This document shows positions 36,223 to 42,850 of a stretch of 42,850 nt of DNA, piece after piece. The notes beneath the pieces are model-generated. The model was not told the origin of the DNA. It saw only the letters and a list, made by a program, of their open reading frames with translations, and made no database searches. The stretch's first letter is position 1, and the number at the start of each line of letters is the position of its first letter. The translations under genes and the position numbers were made by a program. Source of the DNA: Micromonospora inaquosa (GTDB taxonomy: Bacteria > Actinomycetota > Actinomycetes > Mycobacteriales > Micromonosporaceae); assembly GCF_003857055.1 (NCBI RefSeq), contig NZ_QGSZ01000257.1:1-42850 (forward strand), written 5' to 3'.

Positions 36223-36852
36223 ATGCGGGAACCATGGGTGGTCGGGGTCTCCGGTGCCTCCGGTACGCCGTACGCGGCTGCCGTCATCGGCGGGCTGCTC
36301 GACGCGGGCGAACCGGTGGACCTGATCGTGTCCCGGGCGGCACGACTCACCGTGCTCGACGAGACCGGCCGGCCCTTCCGTGACGGGCACTGGGCCGAGG
36401 ACCTCGCCGCCTGGCTCGGCCGGGACCTGACCTCGGCGGATGTGCGGCACTGGCCGGCCGGCGACCTGGCCGCCGGGCCGAGCAGCGGCTCCTACCGGGT
36501 ACGCGGGATGGCCGTGGTCCCGGCCAGCACGGCAGCCTGCGCGGGCGTCGCGATCGGGCTCTCCAAGGACCTGTTGCAGCGCGCCGCCGAGGTCAACCTC
36601 AAGGAACGGCGCCCTGTGGTGCTGGTCCCCCGGGAGACACCGGTGACCCGCAGCCACCTGGAGCACCTCATCGCGCTGCACGACGCGGGCGCGGTGGTGC
36701 TGCCCGCCAGCCCCGGCTTCTACGGTGCCGGCGCGGCAGCCAGCGCCCAGCAGCTGGTCGACTTCGTGGCCGGCAAGGTGTTGGACGCGCTCGGCGTCCC
36801 ACACACCCTGTTCCGGCGGTGGTCCGGCCAGCTCGGCGCAGCGCGGAGCTGA
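36223..36852 (+). CDS. ubiX: UbiX-type flavin prenyltransferase
   Basis: This is a 209-residue flavin prenyltransferase that joins a dimethylallyl group to FMN to make the cofactor of UbiD enzymes. Family blocks visible are VGVSGASGTPYAAAVIGGL (FMN-binding Ser/Gly loop), VVPASTAACAGVAIGLSKDLLQRA and RRPVVLVPRETPVTRSHLE. It should supply the UbiD protein at 32645. The ATG at 36223 follows a G-run directly; a GTG five codons later is the alternative start. It is separated from mqnP only by the opposing terpene synthase gene. Confidence 0.94.
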   Translation: MREPWVVGVSGASGTPYAAAVIGGLLDAGEPVDLIVSRAARLTVLDETGRPFRDGHWAEDLAAWLGRDLTSADVRHWPAGDLAAGPSSGSYRVRGMAVVPASTAACAGVAIGLSKDLLQRAAEVNLKERRPVVLVPRETPVTRSHLEHLIALHDAGAVVLPASPGFYGAGAAASAQQLVDFVAGKVLDALGVPHTLFRRWSGQLGAARS

Positions 36853-36903
36853 GCCGTCCGCCCGCGCTGAGCCGTCCGCTCGCGCTGAGCACCGGCGTCG
36901 GGC
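36850..36903. repeat. 18-bp tandem repeat starting at the ubiX stop codon
   Basis: Units TGAGCCGTCCGCCCGCGC (36850) and TGAGCCGTCCGCTCGCGC (36868) differ at one base, and a diverged third unit starting TGAGCACCGG follows at 36886. The first TGA is the ubiX stop. The 142-base gap to the next gene shows nothing else. Confidence 0.8.
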
Positions 36904-36994
36904 TCAGGACGAGCGCTGTTCCCACGCGGCGGTTGGCCGAAGCGGGACGCGGACCGGACTGGTGTCCGGTCCGCGTGGCGTTGTCCGCACCAGT

Positions 36995-37261
36995 TCAGTA
37001 CATGCCGGCGTTGGCCGGACCCGGCCCCGTGGAAGCGGCCGGCCCCACATTGCGTGGCTTTCCGACCTCATCCACCTCGTCCAGCATGCCCTCCCCCTCA
37101 AGCAGGGCTCGCACCTCGGATTCCCGAAACCGGCGATGCCCGCCTGGAGTCCGGATGCTTCCTATCCGGCCGGCCGCCGCCCATCTCGTCACAGTTTTCG
37201 GGTCTACCCGAAACAGCGCGGCGACCTCACCCGGTGTCAGCAGGCGATCTCCAGTGTCCAC
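36995..37261 (-). CDS. bldC: BldC-like MerR-type DNA-binding protein
   Basis: This small 88-residue single-domain MerR/excisionase-type DNA-binding protein closely matches Streptomyces BldC through LLTPGEVAALFRVDPKTVTRWAAAG, SIRTPGGHRRFRESEVRALLEG. BldC binds head-to-tail on direct repeats and delays entry into development. I chose GTG 37261 because GAGGAGG lies 5 bases upstream; the open frame extends 25 codons further. The C-terminal 20 residues (ending PANAGMY) are longer than in the 68-residue Streptomyces protein. The upstream gap 37262-37531, shared with the divergent Lrp gene, is AT-richer than its surroundings. Confidence 0.9.
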   Translation of the reverse strand: MDTGDRLLTPGEVAALFRVDPKTVTRWAAAGRIGSIRTPGGHRRFRESEVRALLEGEGMLDEVDEVGKPRNVGPAASTGPGPANAGMY

Positions 37262-37413
37262 AGCCCCCTCCTCGCGTCGACGAAGCCCCCGGCTGAACAC
37301 ACTGCCCCCGGCTGGTGCGTAGCCCAGAGCCGTCATGAGGGACGTATGGCAATTACAGCACCAGGGACATGGCCTGTCCGCCCAAACGCGAAAAATGCAC
37401 TGAGTGGGGAGTT

Positions 37414-37425
37414 AGTAATGTTACT
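37414..37425. promoter_or_regulatory. Small palindrome in the AT-rich bldC-lrp intergenic region
   Basis: AGTAATGTTACT has five-base arms and lies in the 270-base divergent region, whose local GC content is clearly below that of the window. It could be an operator for either flanking regulator. No clear -35/-10 pair could be assigned. Confidence 0.3.
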
Positions 37426-37531
37426 GGTGCTACCTCTGCCCTGACCGCCGGTTTATGAACAGTGACTCACCGCTCAGTCCAACGGGTGCCGAAGGTCGCA
37501 CGTTACGTAGGAACGGTTAAGGTCACTCTCT

Positions 37532-37990
37532 GTGGATGCCATCGACCTGAGCCTCGTCGACCTGCTGCGCGGCAACGCGCGCCTCTCGTACGCCGAGCTG
37601 GCCCGACAGGTGGGCCTCTCGGCCCCGGCCGTACACGAGCGGGTCGGCAAGCTGGAAAGCAGCGGTGTGGTGCGGGGCTACCGCGCGGACGTGGCCCCGG
37701 AGTCGATCGGGCTGGGTGTCACCGCGTTGATCGGCATCGTCGAGGACTCCGGTGCCGACACCGACGACATGCTCGAGTCGCTGCGGGTGCTGCCCGAGAT
37801 CGAGTCCTGCTATTTCATGGCCGGCGTGGAGTCGTTCCTCCTCAAGGCGCGGGTCGGCACGATCGCCGAGCTGGAGCAGTTGATCGTGCGGTTGAATCGG
37901 ACGCCCGGGGTCGCCTCCACCCGTACCACCATCGCGCTCTCCACCAAGTGGGAGAACCGCCCTCAGCCGGTCGGCCCGGCCGTGGGCTGA
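37532..37990 (+). CDS. Lrp/AsnC-family transcriptional regulator
   Basis: This 152-residue protein has an N-terminal HTH (about 3-50, [27 protein letters not shown]) and a C-terminal RAM ligand-binding domain (about 65-140). It precedes, on the same strand, a PLP enzyme of the cysteine desulfhydrase type. Lrp-type regulators such as DecR/CyuR are known to control cysteine-degrading genes, so a cysteine-responsive role is plausible but inferred. GTG start at 37532; TAAGGT at 37518-37523 would fit a leaderless transcript. Confidence 0.92.
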   Translation: MDAIDLSLVDLLRGNARLSYAELARQVGLSAPAVHERVGKLESSGVVRGYRADVAPESIGLGVTALIGIVEDSGADTDDMLESLRVLPEIESCYFMAGVESFLLKARVGTIAELEQLIVRLNRTPGVASTRTTIALSTKWENRPQPVGPAVG

Positions 37991-38009
37991 CCACCCCGTC
38001 CGGTGGTCA
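37988..38009 (+). terminator. Perfect 8-bp stem hairpin at the Lrp stop codon
   Basis: TGACCACC pairs with GGTGGTCA around a six-base loop. The left arm begins with the TGA stop of the Lrp gene. A second short GC palindrome (CGCCGGACCGGCG) lies some 30 bases on. It may terminate the lrp transcript or, being a perfect inverted repeat upstream of the PLP enzyme gene, act as an operator. Confidence 0.5.
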
Positions 38010-38087
38010 ACCCGCCGGCCAACGCCGCCGGTCAGCATCGCCGGACCGGCGCTGAGCACCGCTGACCTGCTTGCTACGTTTCCGGGC

Positions 38088-39179
38088 GTGACTCATCTCG
38101 ACCGGTGCGACGAATCCAGCCGGACCTGGGTGACCGAGGCGATCGCCTCCGTCGAGGCGGACGCGAACCGCTCGGCCGACACCCACCTGCTGCCATTCCC
38201 GCTGCCCCGGGAATGGGGGATCGACCTCTATCTCAAGGACGAGTCGTCACACCCCACCGGCTCGCTGAAACACCGGCTGGCTCGCTCGCTGTTCCTCTAC
38301 GGGCTCTGCAACGGCTGGATCGGGCCGCGCACCACGATCGTCGAAGCGTCGTCGGGCTCCACGGCGGTCTCCGAGGCGTACTTCGCCCGGATGCTGGGCC
38401 TGCCGTTCATCGCCGTGATGCCCGCCTCCACCTCGCCGGAGAAGGTCGCGCAGATCGAGTTCCAGGGCGGCCGCTGCCACCTGGTGGACGACCCGGCGAG
38501 CGTGGTGGTCGAGGCCCGTTGGCTCGCCGAGGACTCCGGCGGGCACTTCATGGACCAGTTCACCTACGCCGAGCGGGCGACCGACTGGCGGGGCAACAAC
38601 AACATCGCCGAGTCGATCTACGCGCAGTTGGAGCTGGAACGCCACCCGATCCCCACCTGGGTCGTGGTGGGCGCGGGCACCGGGGGCACCAGCGCGACCA
38701 TCGGCCGGTACGCCCGGTACCGTCGGCTCGCCACCAAGCTCTGCGTGGTCGACCCGGAGAACTCGGCGTTCTACCCGGCCTGGCTGGCCGCCGACTGGTC
38801 GGTACGGACCGGGAAGGGCTCCCGCATCGAGGGGATCGGCCGGCCCACCGTTGAGGCGTCGTTCCTGCCCTCGGTGGTGGACCGGATGGTCCAAGTGCCG
38901 GACGCGGCGTCACTGGCCGCGATGCGCGCCGGATCGGCGCTGCTCGGCCGACGGGTGGGCGGATCCACCGGCACCAACCTGTGGGGCGCGTTCGGCCTGA
39001 TCGCCGCGATGCTCGCCGAGCGTCGGACCGGTTCGGTGGTCACCCTGATCTGCGACCCGGGCGACCGGTACGCCGACACGTACTACGCCGACGACTGGGT
39101 GGCCGCGCAGGGCCTCGACCTGACCCCGCACCTGGCCACGATCGACCGCTTCCTGGCCAGCGGCGACTGGCCCGGCTGA
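38088..39179 (+). CDS. PLP-dependent cysteine synthase-family enzyme, Cds1-like L-cysteine desulfhydrase
   Basis: This is a 363-residue fold-type II PLP enzyme. The PLP Lys lies in [17 protein letters not shown], the phosphate-side loop in [16 protein letters not shown] and the Gly-rich loop in [15 protein letters not shown]. The sequence is closer to the group containing mycobacterial Cds1 (Rv3684, releases sulfide from cysteine) than to CysK/CysM, and is longer than these. An Lrp gene sits immediately upstream. The GTG start at 38088 is preceded by TACGTT 7 bases upstream, suggesting a leaderless mRNA. Cystathionine beta-synthase-like activity is an alternative. Confidence 0.85.
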   Translation: MTHLDRCDESSRTWVTEAIASVEADANRSADTHLLPFPLPREWGIDLYLKDESSHPTGSLKHRLARSLFLYGLCNGWIGPRTTIVEASSGSTAVSEAYFARMLGLPFIAVMPASTSPEKVAQIEFQGGRCHLVDDPASVVVEARWLAEDSGGHFMDQFTYAERATDWRGNNNIAESIYAQLELERHPIPTWVVVGAGTGGTSATIGRYARYRRLATKLCVVDPENSAFYPAWLAADWSVRTGKGSRIEGIGRPTVEASFLPSVVDRMVQVPDAASLAAMRAGSALLGRRVGGSTGTNLWGAFGLIAAMLAERRTGSVVTLICDPGDRYADTYYADDWVAAQGLDLTPHLATIDRFLASGDWPG

Positions 39180-39260
39180 ACCGCGCAGCGGGGCTTGGCG
39201 CGGGTGAGCCGCGCAGCGGGGCCTGGCGCGGGTGAGCCGCGCGGCGGGGCCTGGGCCCGG
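39177..39260. repeat. 28-bp tandem repeat, three units, starting at a stop codon
   Basis: Three units at 39177, 39205 and 39233, each beginning with TGA (TGAACCGCGCAG, TGAGCCGCGCAG, TGAGCCGCGCGG), run with a strict 28-base period. The first TGA is the stop of the Cds1-like gene. The third unit is the most diverged. The array fills the gap between convergent genes. Confidence 0.85.
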
Positions 39261-39271
39261 CTCAGCGCCGG

Positions 39272-39892
39272 TCAGCGTGGGTCGATGCGTTCGGCCAGCC
39301 CGGGGTAGCGCACCACGTAGCCGCTGTCGTCCAGATCGATGTCGGCGGTGAAGGTGCCGCTGGCGAAGCGCACCCGACCCGGCCCGAGCCCGGTGTAGAT
39401 CTGCTCGGCAGCCACCACCTCCAGGCCGGGAAGCAGCACCCAGGCGACGGTGATCCGGTGTGCCACATCGGCCGGCTCGGCCGCCATCCTGAGCCGGTGA
39501 TACGGCAGGGCGTTGAACAGCGGCGATCCGCTCAGATCGACGTCGAGCGCGTCGGCCAGCCGGTCCGGGTCGTCCGTGCCGGGCAGGCCGGCCCGGGGAT
39601 GACCGGCCGCGACGAGGGCGGAGTCCAGGTCGCCCTGCTCGGCGGTGGTCACCCGCCACCGGCCTGCGGCCCGATCCAGCGTCACCCGGCGCAGCCAGCC
39701 GAGCCCTTCGGCCTCGACCTCGACCCGGGCGGTGGCCCAATCCGGTGTGGTGGTCAGTTGGTAACGGGCGGTCCACGGGATCGGATCCACGGCGAGCAGG
39801 GTGCCCCGGGCCGCCAGTCCGTGGCCGTCGTCGAGCAGGACCTGCTCGCTGCCGGCGGTGTCCGTCCGGGACCAGAAGATTGACTTCGGCAT
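39272..39892 (-). CDS. Putative glycolipid-binding domain protein (PF06475-like)
   Basis: This is a soluble beta-rich protein of about 206 residues. It starts MPKSIFWSRTDTAGSEQVLL and contains the tracts ARYQLTTTPDWATARVEVE and DIDLDDSGYVVRYPGLAERI, typical of the family named putative glycolipid-binding (formerly DUF1089). The fold is SPoTrP-like; biochemical function is not established. Two Met codons are possible starts (39901 and 39892); the open frame to 39994 adds a segment unlike the family. It lies between the tandem repeat and the helicase on the same strand as the helicase. Confidence 0.82.
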   Translation of the reverse strand: MPKSIFWSRTDTAGSEQVLLDDGHGLAARGTLLAVDPIPWTARYQLTTTPDWATARVEVEAEGLGWLRRVTLDRAAGRWRVTTAEQGDLDSALVAAGHPRAGLPGTDDPDRLADALDVDLSGSPLFNALPYHRLRMAAEPADVAHRITVAWVLLPGLEVVAAEQIYTGLGPGRVRFASGTFTADIDLDDSGYVVRYPGLAERIDPR

Positions 39893-39994
39893 GGTCGGCA
39901 TGAGCCGGACGTTACGCGACCTTGTCGGCATCGGCAGGGCATGCGCGAACGCCGCCGCGAAGCCCGGGCTTCGCGACGGCGTTCGGTGGATCAA

Positions 39995-42055
39995 TCAGTG
40001 GGTACGCGCTGCCGGTCGCCCGCCGAAGCCGCGCCGATCGTCACGCGGGCGGTCCTCGCGGGGCCGGTCGTCGCGGGGCCGGTCATCGCGGACCCGGCCC
40101 TCCGAGCGGAAACCACCCCGAGCGTCCCGGTCGCCGAAGCGCCGGTCACCCTGCGGCCGGTCGCCGAAGCGCCGCTCGCCGGTCGGTCGATCGCCCCGAC
40201 CGTCCCGGTCACCGAACTGCGGCCGGTCACCGAAGCGCCGCTCGCCCTGCGGCCGGTCGCCGTACCCCCGGGTGTCCCGATCGGCGTAACGCCGCTCGCC
40301 CTGCGGCCGGTCGCTGTAGCCCCGGTCGCCCTGCGGGCGGTCGCCGTAGCCGCGGTCGCCTTGCGAGCGGTCGCCGTAGCGCCGCTCACCTTGCGGCCGG
40401 TCGCCGTACCCCCGGTCACCTTGCGGGCGGTCGCCGAAGCGGCGTTCGCCGGTGGGTCGGTCGCCGTAGCGCCGGTCACCTTGCGGCCGGTCGCCGTAGC
40501 CCCGGTCGCCCTGCGGGCGGTCACCTTGCGGGCGGTCGCCGAAGCGGCGTTCGCCGGTGGGTCGGTCGCCGAAGCGCCGGTCACCCTGCGGGCGGTCACC
40601 GTAGCGACGCTCGCCGCCCGAACGGTCACCGAACCGACGCGGGCCCCCGGCCCGATCGTCGAACCGGCGCGGGCCGCCGGAACGGTCGCCGTAGCCCCGG
40701 GGCTCCGCCTCGACGCGGACCGGGACGCCACTGGGCTCGCGGGCGCCGACCAGCTCGGCCAACGCCGCGTCTCCGACCCGGACCCGGGTCTCGGCCGGCG
40801 CGACGCCGGCCTTCTCCATCATCGCCAGGGTGGTGCGGCGCTGCTTGGGCAGCACCAACGTGGCGACCGCGCCCGACTCGCCGGCCCGGGCGGTACGACC
40901 CGCGCGGTGCAGGTAGTCCTTGGGGTCCTTCGGAGGGTCGACGTGCAGCACCAGGGTGACCCCGTCGACGTGGATGCCCCGGGCCGCCACGTCCGTGGCG
41001 ACCAGCACGTTCATCCGGCCCTCACGGAACTCGGCCAACGTCTTGGTGCGCATCCGCTGGGTCTTGCCGCCGTGCAGCCCACCGGCGCGTACGCCGACGG
41101 CCGCGAGCTGCTCGACCAGCCGGTCCACCCCGAGCTGGGTACGGGCGAAGACCATCGTCCGGCCATCCCGGGCGGCGATCGAGGCCGCCACCGGGAACTT
41201 CTCGTGCGGCGGGATCAACAGCATGTGGTGGTCCATGGTGGACACCGAGGCGGTGGACGGCGCGGTGGAGTGGGTGACCGGGTCGGTCATGAACCGCTTG
41301 ACCAACGCGTCGACGTCACCGTCCAGGGTGGCCGAGAAGAGCAGCCGCTGACCGTTCGCGGGCGTCTTCGCCAGCAGATCGGTCACCTCGGGCAGGAAGC
41401 CCATGTCGGCCATCTGGTCGGCCTCGTCGAGCACCGTGACCTCGACGTCGTCGAGCTGGCAGATGCCCCGCTCGATGAGGTCGCCGAGCCGGCCCGGGGT
41501 GGCCACGATGATCTCCACGCCGCGGCGCAGCGCGTCGATCTGGCGGTCGTACGGAACGCCGCCGACGGCGGTCTTGAGGAAGATGCCCACGGACTTGCCC
41601 AGCGGCACCAGCGCGTCGTTGACCTGCATGGCCAGCTCGCGGGTGGGCACCAGGACCAGGGCGCGCGGACGCATCGGCCGGGCCCGGTTGCGGTTGGCCA
41701 GCCGGGCGATCATCGGCAGACCGAAGGCGAGCGTCTTGCCTGAACCGGTCTGGCCTCGACCGAGCACGTCGCGGCCTGCGAGCGCGTCCGGAACGGTGGC
41801 CCGCTGGATCTCGAACGGGCTGGTGATGCCCTGTTGCGCCAGTGCGCGGACCAGCGGCTCGGGCAGGCCGAGAGCGGCGAAGCTGATCGGCTCGGCGGTC
41901 TCGGTCGGCACGGGCTCGGCCTGCGGGGTGGCGTTCGCTTCCGGCGTGGTGCCGGCCTCGCTCGGAGCGACGTCGAGCTGCTCCTGGGCGGCGTCGGTCG
42001 CCGGGACTGAGTTGAAAACGGACGAAACGGTGCTGGGGTCAGCAGAGGTGGTCAA
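39995..42055 (-). CDS. DEAD-box RNA helicase with Arg/Gly/Asp-rich repeat tail
   Basis: This is a 686-residue ATP-dependent RNA helicase. Motifs in order: Q motif (FEIQRATVPDAL), GRGQTGSGKT (I), PTREL (Ia), TPGR (Ib), DEAD (II), SAT (III), VFARTQ (IV), TDVAARGIH (V) and HRAGRTARAG (VI). Residues about 445-686 are a low-complexity tail of DRPQGDR-, FGDRPTGERR- and YGDRPQGDR-type repeats, likely an RNA-binding or phase-separating RGG-like region. I chose the TTG at 42055, with AAAGG 6 bases upstream; the upstream frame to 42142 has no support. A 5' leader of about 100 bases without a gene precedes it, as in cold-regulated helicases. Confidence 0.93.
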   Translation of the reverse strand: MTTSADPSTVSSVFNSVPATDAAQEQLDVAPSEAGTTPEANATPQAEPVPTETAEPISFAALGLPEPLVRALAQQGITSPFEIQRATVPDALAGRDVLGRGQTGSGKTLAFGLPMIARLANRNRARPMRPRALVLVPTRELAMQVNDALVPLGKSVGIFLKTAVGGVPYDRQIDALRRGVEIIVATPGRLGDLIERGICQLDDVEVTVLDEADQMADMGFLPEVTDLLAKTPANGQRLLFSATLDGDVDALVKRFMTDPVTHSTAPSTASVSTMDHHMLLIPPHEKFPVAASIAARDGRTMVFARTQLGVDRLVEQLAAVGVRAGGLHGGKTQRMRTKTLAEFREGRMNVLVATDVAARGIHVDGVTLVLHVDPPKDPKDYLHRAGRTARAGESGAVATLVLPKQRRTTLAMMEKAGVAPAETRVRVGDAALAELVGAREPSGVPVRVEAEPRGYGDRSGGPRRFDDRAGGPRRFGDRSGGERRYGDRPQGDRRFGDRPTGERRFGDRPQGDRPQGDRGYGDRPQGDRRYGDRPTGERRFGDRPQGDRGYGDRPQGERRYGDRSQGDRGYGDRPQGDRGYSDRPQGERRYADRDTRGYGDRPQGERRFGDRPQFGDRDGRGDRPTGERRFGDRPQGDRRFGDRDARGGFRSEGRVRDDRPRDDRPREDRPRDDRRGFGGRPAARTH

Positions 42056-42252
42056 CAAAAACCTTTCGAGCGGGGCGCATCTTCGCGATGGCCTGCCGCG
42101 GCTGTGCCGCCGGATCGCCCGCAAGATCGCCCAGGGGCGCACACCACGCGCGCCGGGTCAGTGATCTCAGCCAGTGTACGGCGGTCTGGCGAAGCCGCCA
42201 GCCGGTTGTCCGACGGTAGTGGGCGGACTCACCATCGCTGTCACTCGCTGAC

Positions 42253-42828
42253 TCACCCGTTGAGCACGCTGCCCACCAGACCGTCCAGTGCGTCGCCGGC
42301 CAGCAGAACGACCGCGACACTGATCGCCACCAGCAGCCCCAGCGCGGCGGCCAGGACGATCATCACGCGGGCGTTACTGGACCGCTCGGTCGGCGTGTCG
42401 GACCAGCCCTGGGCCAGGATGTGCCCGGTCAACGAGCCGGACGTCTCCACCGCGTTGGCGGGTATCGCGACAGTGGTGAAGCCGGCCCCCTCGCCGTTGC
42501 CGTAGACGGTGCCGGCCAGGTCGGAGCTGCCGTCCTGCCGCCCACCACGGGTGCCGGCCGCGCTCCGCCCGGCGGAACCGGCCGGGGAGGTGCTCGACGG
42601 CGCGGTCATTCGGGAGCCGCCGGTGCTGTTCCGGGTCGACGAGGGGATCCCAGCGGTGGACGGTGGCCAGCTCGGCAGCGCGGGCGCGGGCACCACCGGC
42701 GGCGCGGAGGAGGGTGTCGGGGTCCACCCGCCGCCGGACGTCGGGCGGGCCGCCCCACCTGTGGACGGCCACCCGGACGGCGGCGCGGAGACCGACGCGC
42801 TGGCCCGTACGCCGGGGGTGTCGGTCAT
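42253..42828 (-). CDS. Proline/serine-rich protein with C-terminal membrane anchor, possibly 5'-truncated
   Basis: At least 191 residues. The first 100 are low-complexity Pro/Ser/Thr/Gly. A short structured stretch follows (AGTVYGNGEGAGFTTVAIPA). The C-terminal helix (about 155-180, ARVMIVLAAALGLLVAISVAVVLLAG) is a single membrane segment close to the end. The ATG at 42828 has no ribosome site, and the codons upstream to the window edge remain open and proline-rich (PFPPPLA), so the gene may continue past 42850. Function unknown. Confidence 0.65.
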   Translation of the reverse strand: MTDTPGVRASASVSAPPSGWPSTGGAARPTSGGGWTPTPSSAPPVVPAPALPSWPPSTAGIPSSTRNSTGGSRMTAPSSTSPAGSAGRSAAGTRGGRQDGSSDLAGTVYGNGEGAGFTTVAIPANAVETSGSLTGHILAQGWSDTPTERSSNARVMIVLAAALGLLVAISVAVVLLAGDALDGLVGSVLNG

Positions 42829-42850
42829 CGCCAGCGGAGGCGGAAACGGG

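Noticed and set aside
37185..37215. Inverted repeat around TTTCGGGT/ACCCGAAA
   Set aside because: It lies in the BldC coding sequence and encodes the conserved FRVDPKTV helix, so codon constraint explains it.
40000..40700. CRISPR-like regular repeats
   Set aside because: The repeats lie inside the helicase frame and encode a DRPQG-type tail; there are no unique spacers and no cas genes.

Overview
The window comes from a very GC-rich actinomycete, most likely Micromonospora or a close relative in the Micromonosporaceae. Pointers are the codon bias, the many GTG/TTG starts, apparently leaderless genes with a TAnnnT hexamer just before the start codon, a BldC-type regulator, an XRE/DUF397 pair, and a UbiD-UbiA-UbiX set typical of the actinobacterial futalosine menaquinone route. 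It is chromosomal core-type DNA. I see no rRNA, tRNA, CRISPR, phage or insertion-sequence transposase.

Layout. 0-3.5 kb: small hypothetical proteins, the MscL channel, and a GntR regulator divergent from an MFS exporter. 3.5-9.6 kb: a stress-signalling block, with a STAS anti-sigma antagonist facing a tightly overlapping six-gene operon (RsbR, RsbS, RsbT, an ATPase-PP2C fusion, a histidine kinase with an RsbT-like front end, and a receiver-PP2C protein). 9.6-14.9 kb: an AraC regulator, a DinB/mycothiol-type protein, an oligopeptidase B with a 51-residue membrane protein behind it, and a GlcE-like FAD protein. 15.0-22.6 kb: a second signalling block that matches the architecture of Streptomyces OsaC-OsaA-OsaB (RsbW/GAF/PP2C protein divergent from a giant poly-HAMP hybrid kinase plus a response regulator), followed by a second STAS protein. 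The two blocks hold three PP2C phosphatase domains, two STAS antagonists and a stressosome, but no sigma factor gene.

22.8-28.8 kb: hemL, a histidine phosphatase and the complete System II cytochrome c maturation set (TlpA/ResA, CcdA, ResB, CcsB), with start and stop codons overlapping from gene to gene. 28.8-32.4 kb: small regulators (XRE/DUF397, MarR with twin operators), an AhpD-like protein and an alpha/beta hydrolase. 32.6-36.9 kb: UbiD, UbiA (MqnP) and UbiX for late menaquinone synthesis, interrupted by an opposing class I terpene synthase. 37-39.2 kb: BldC, then an Lrp regulator and a Cds1-like cysteine desulfhydrase. 39.2-42.85 kb: a glycolipid-binding-fold protein, a DEAD-box RNA helicase with a long Arg/Gly/Asp repeat tail, and a proline-rich membrane protein running to the window edge.

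Non-coding structure is unusually rich. Three ungapped copies of a 75-bp imperfect palindrome lie between genes. A different palindrome is buried in the 5' coding end of the UbiA gene. Two almost identical LexA-like boxes sit on apparently leaderless promoters. Short tandem repeats start at or include the stop codon of three genes in the 35-39 kb stretch.
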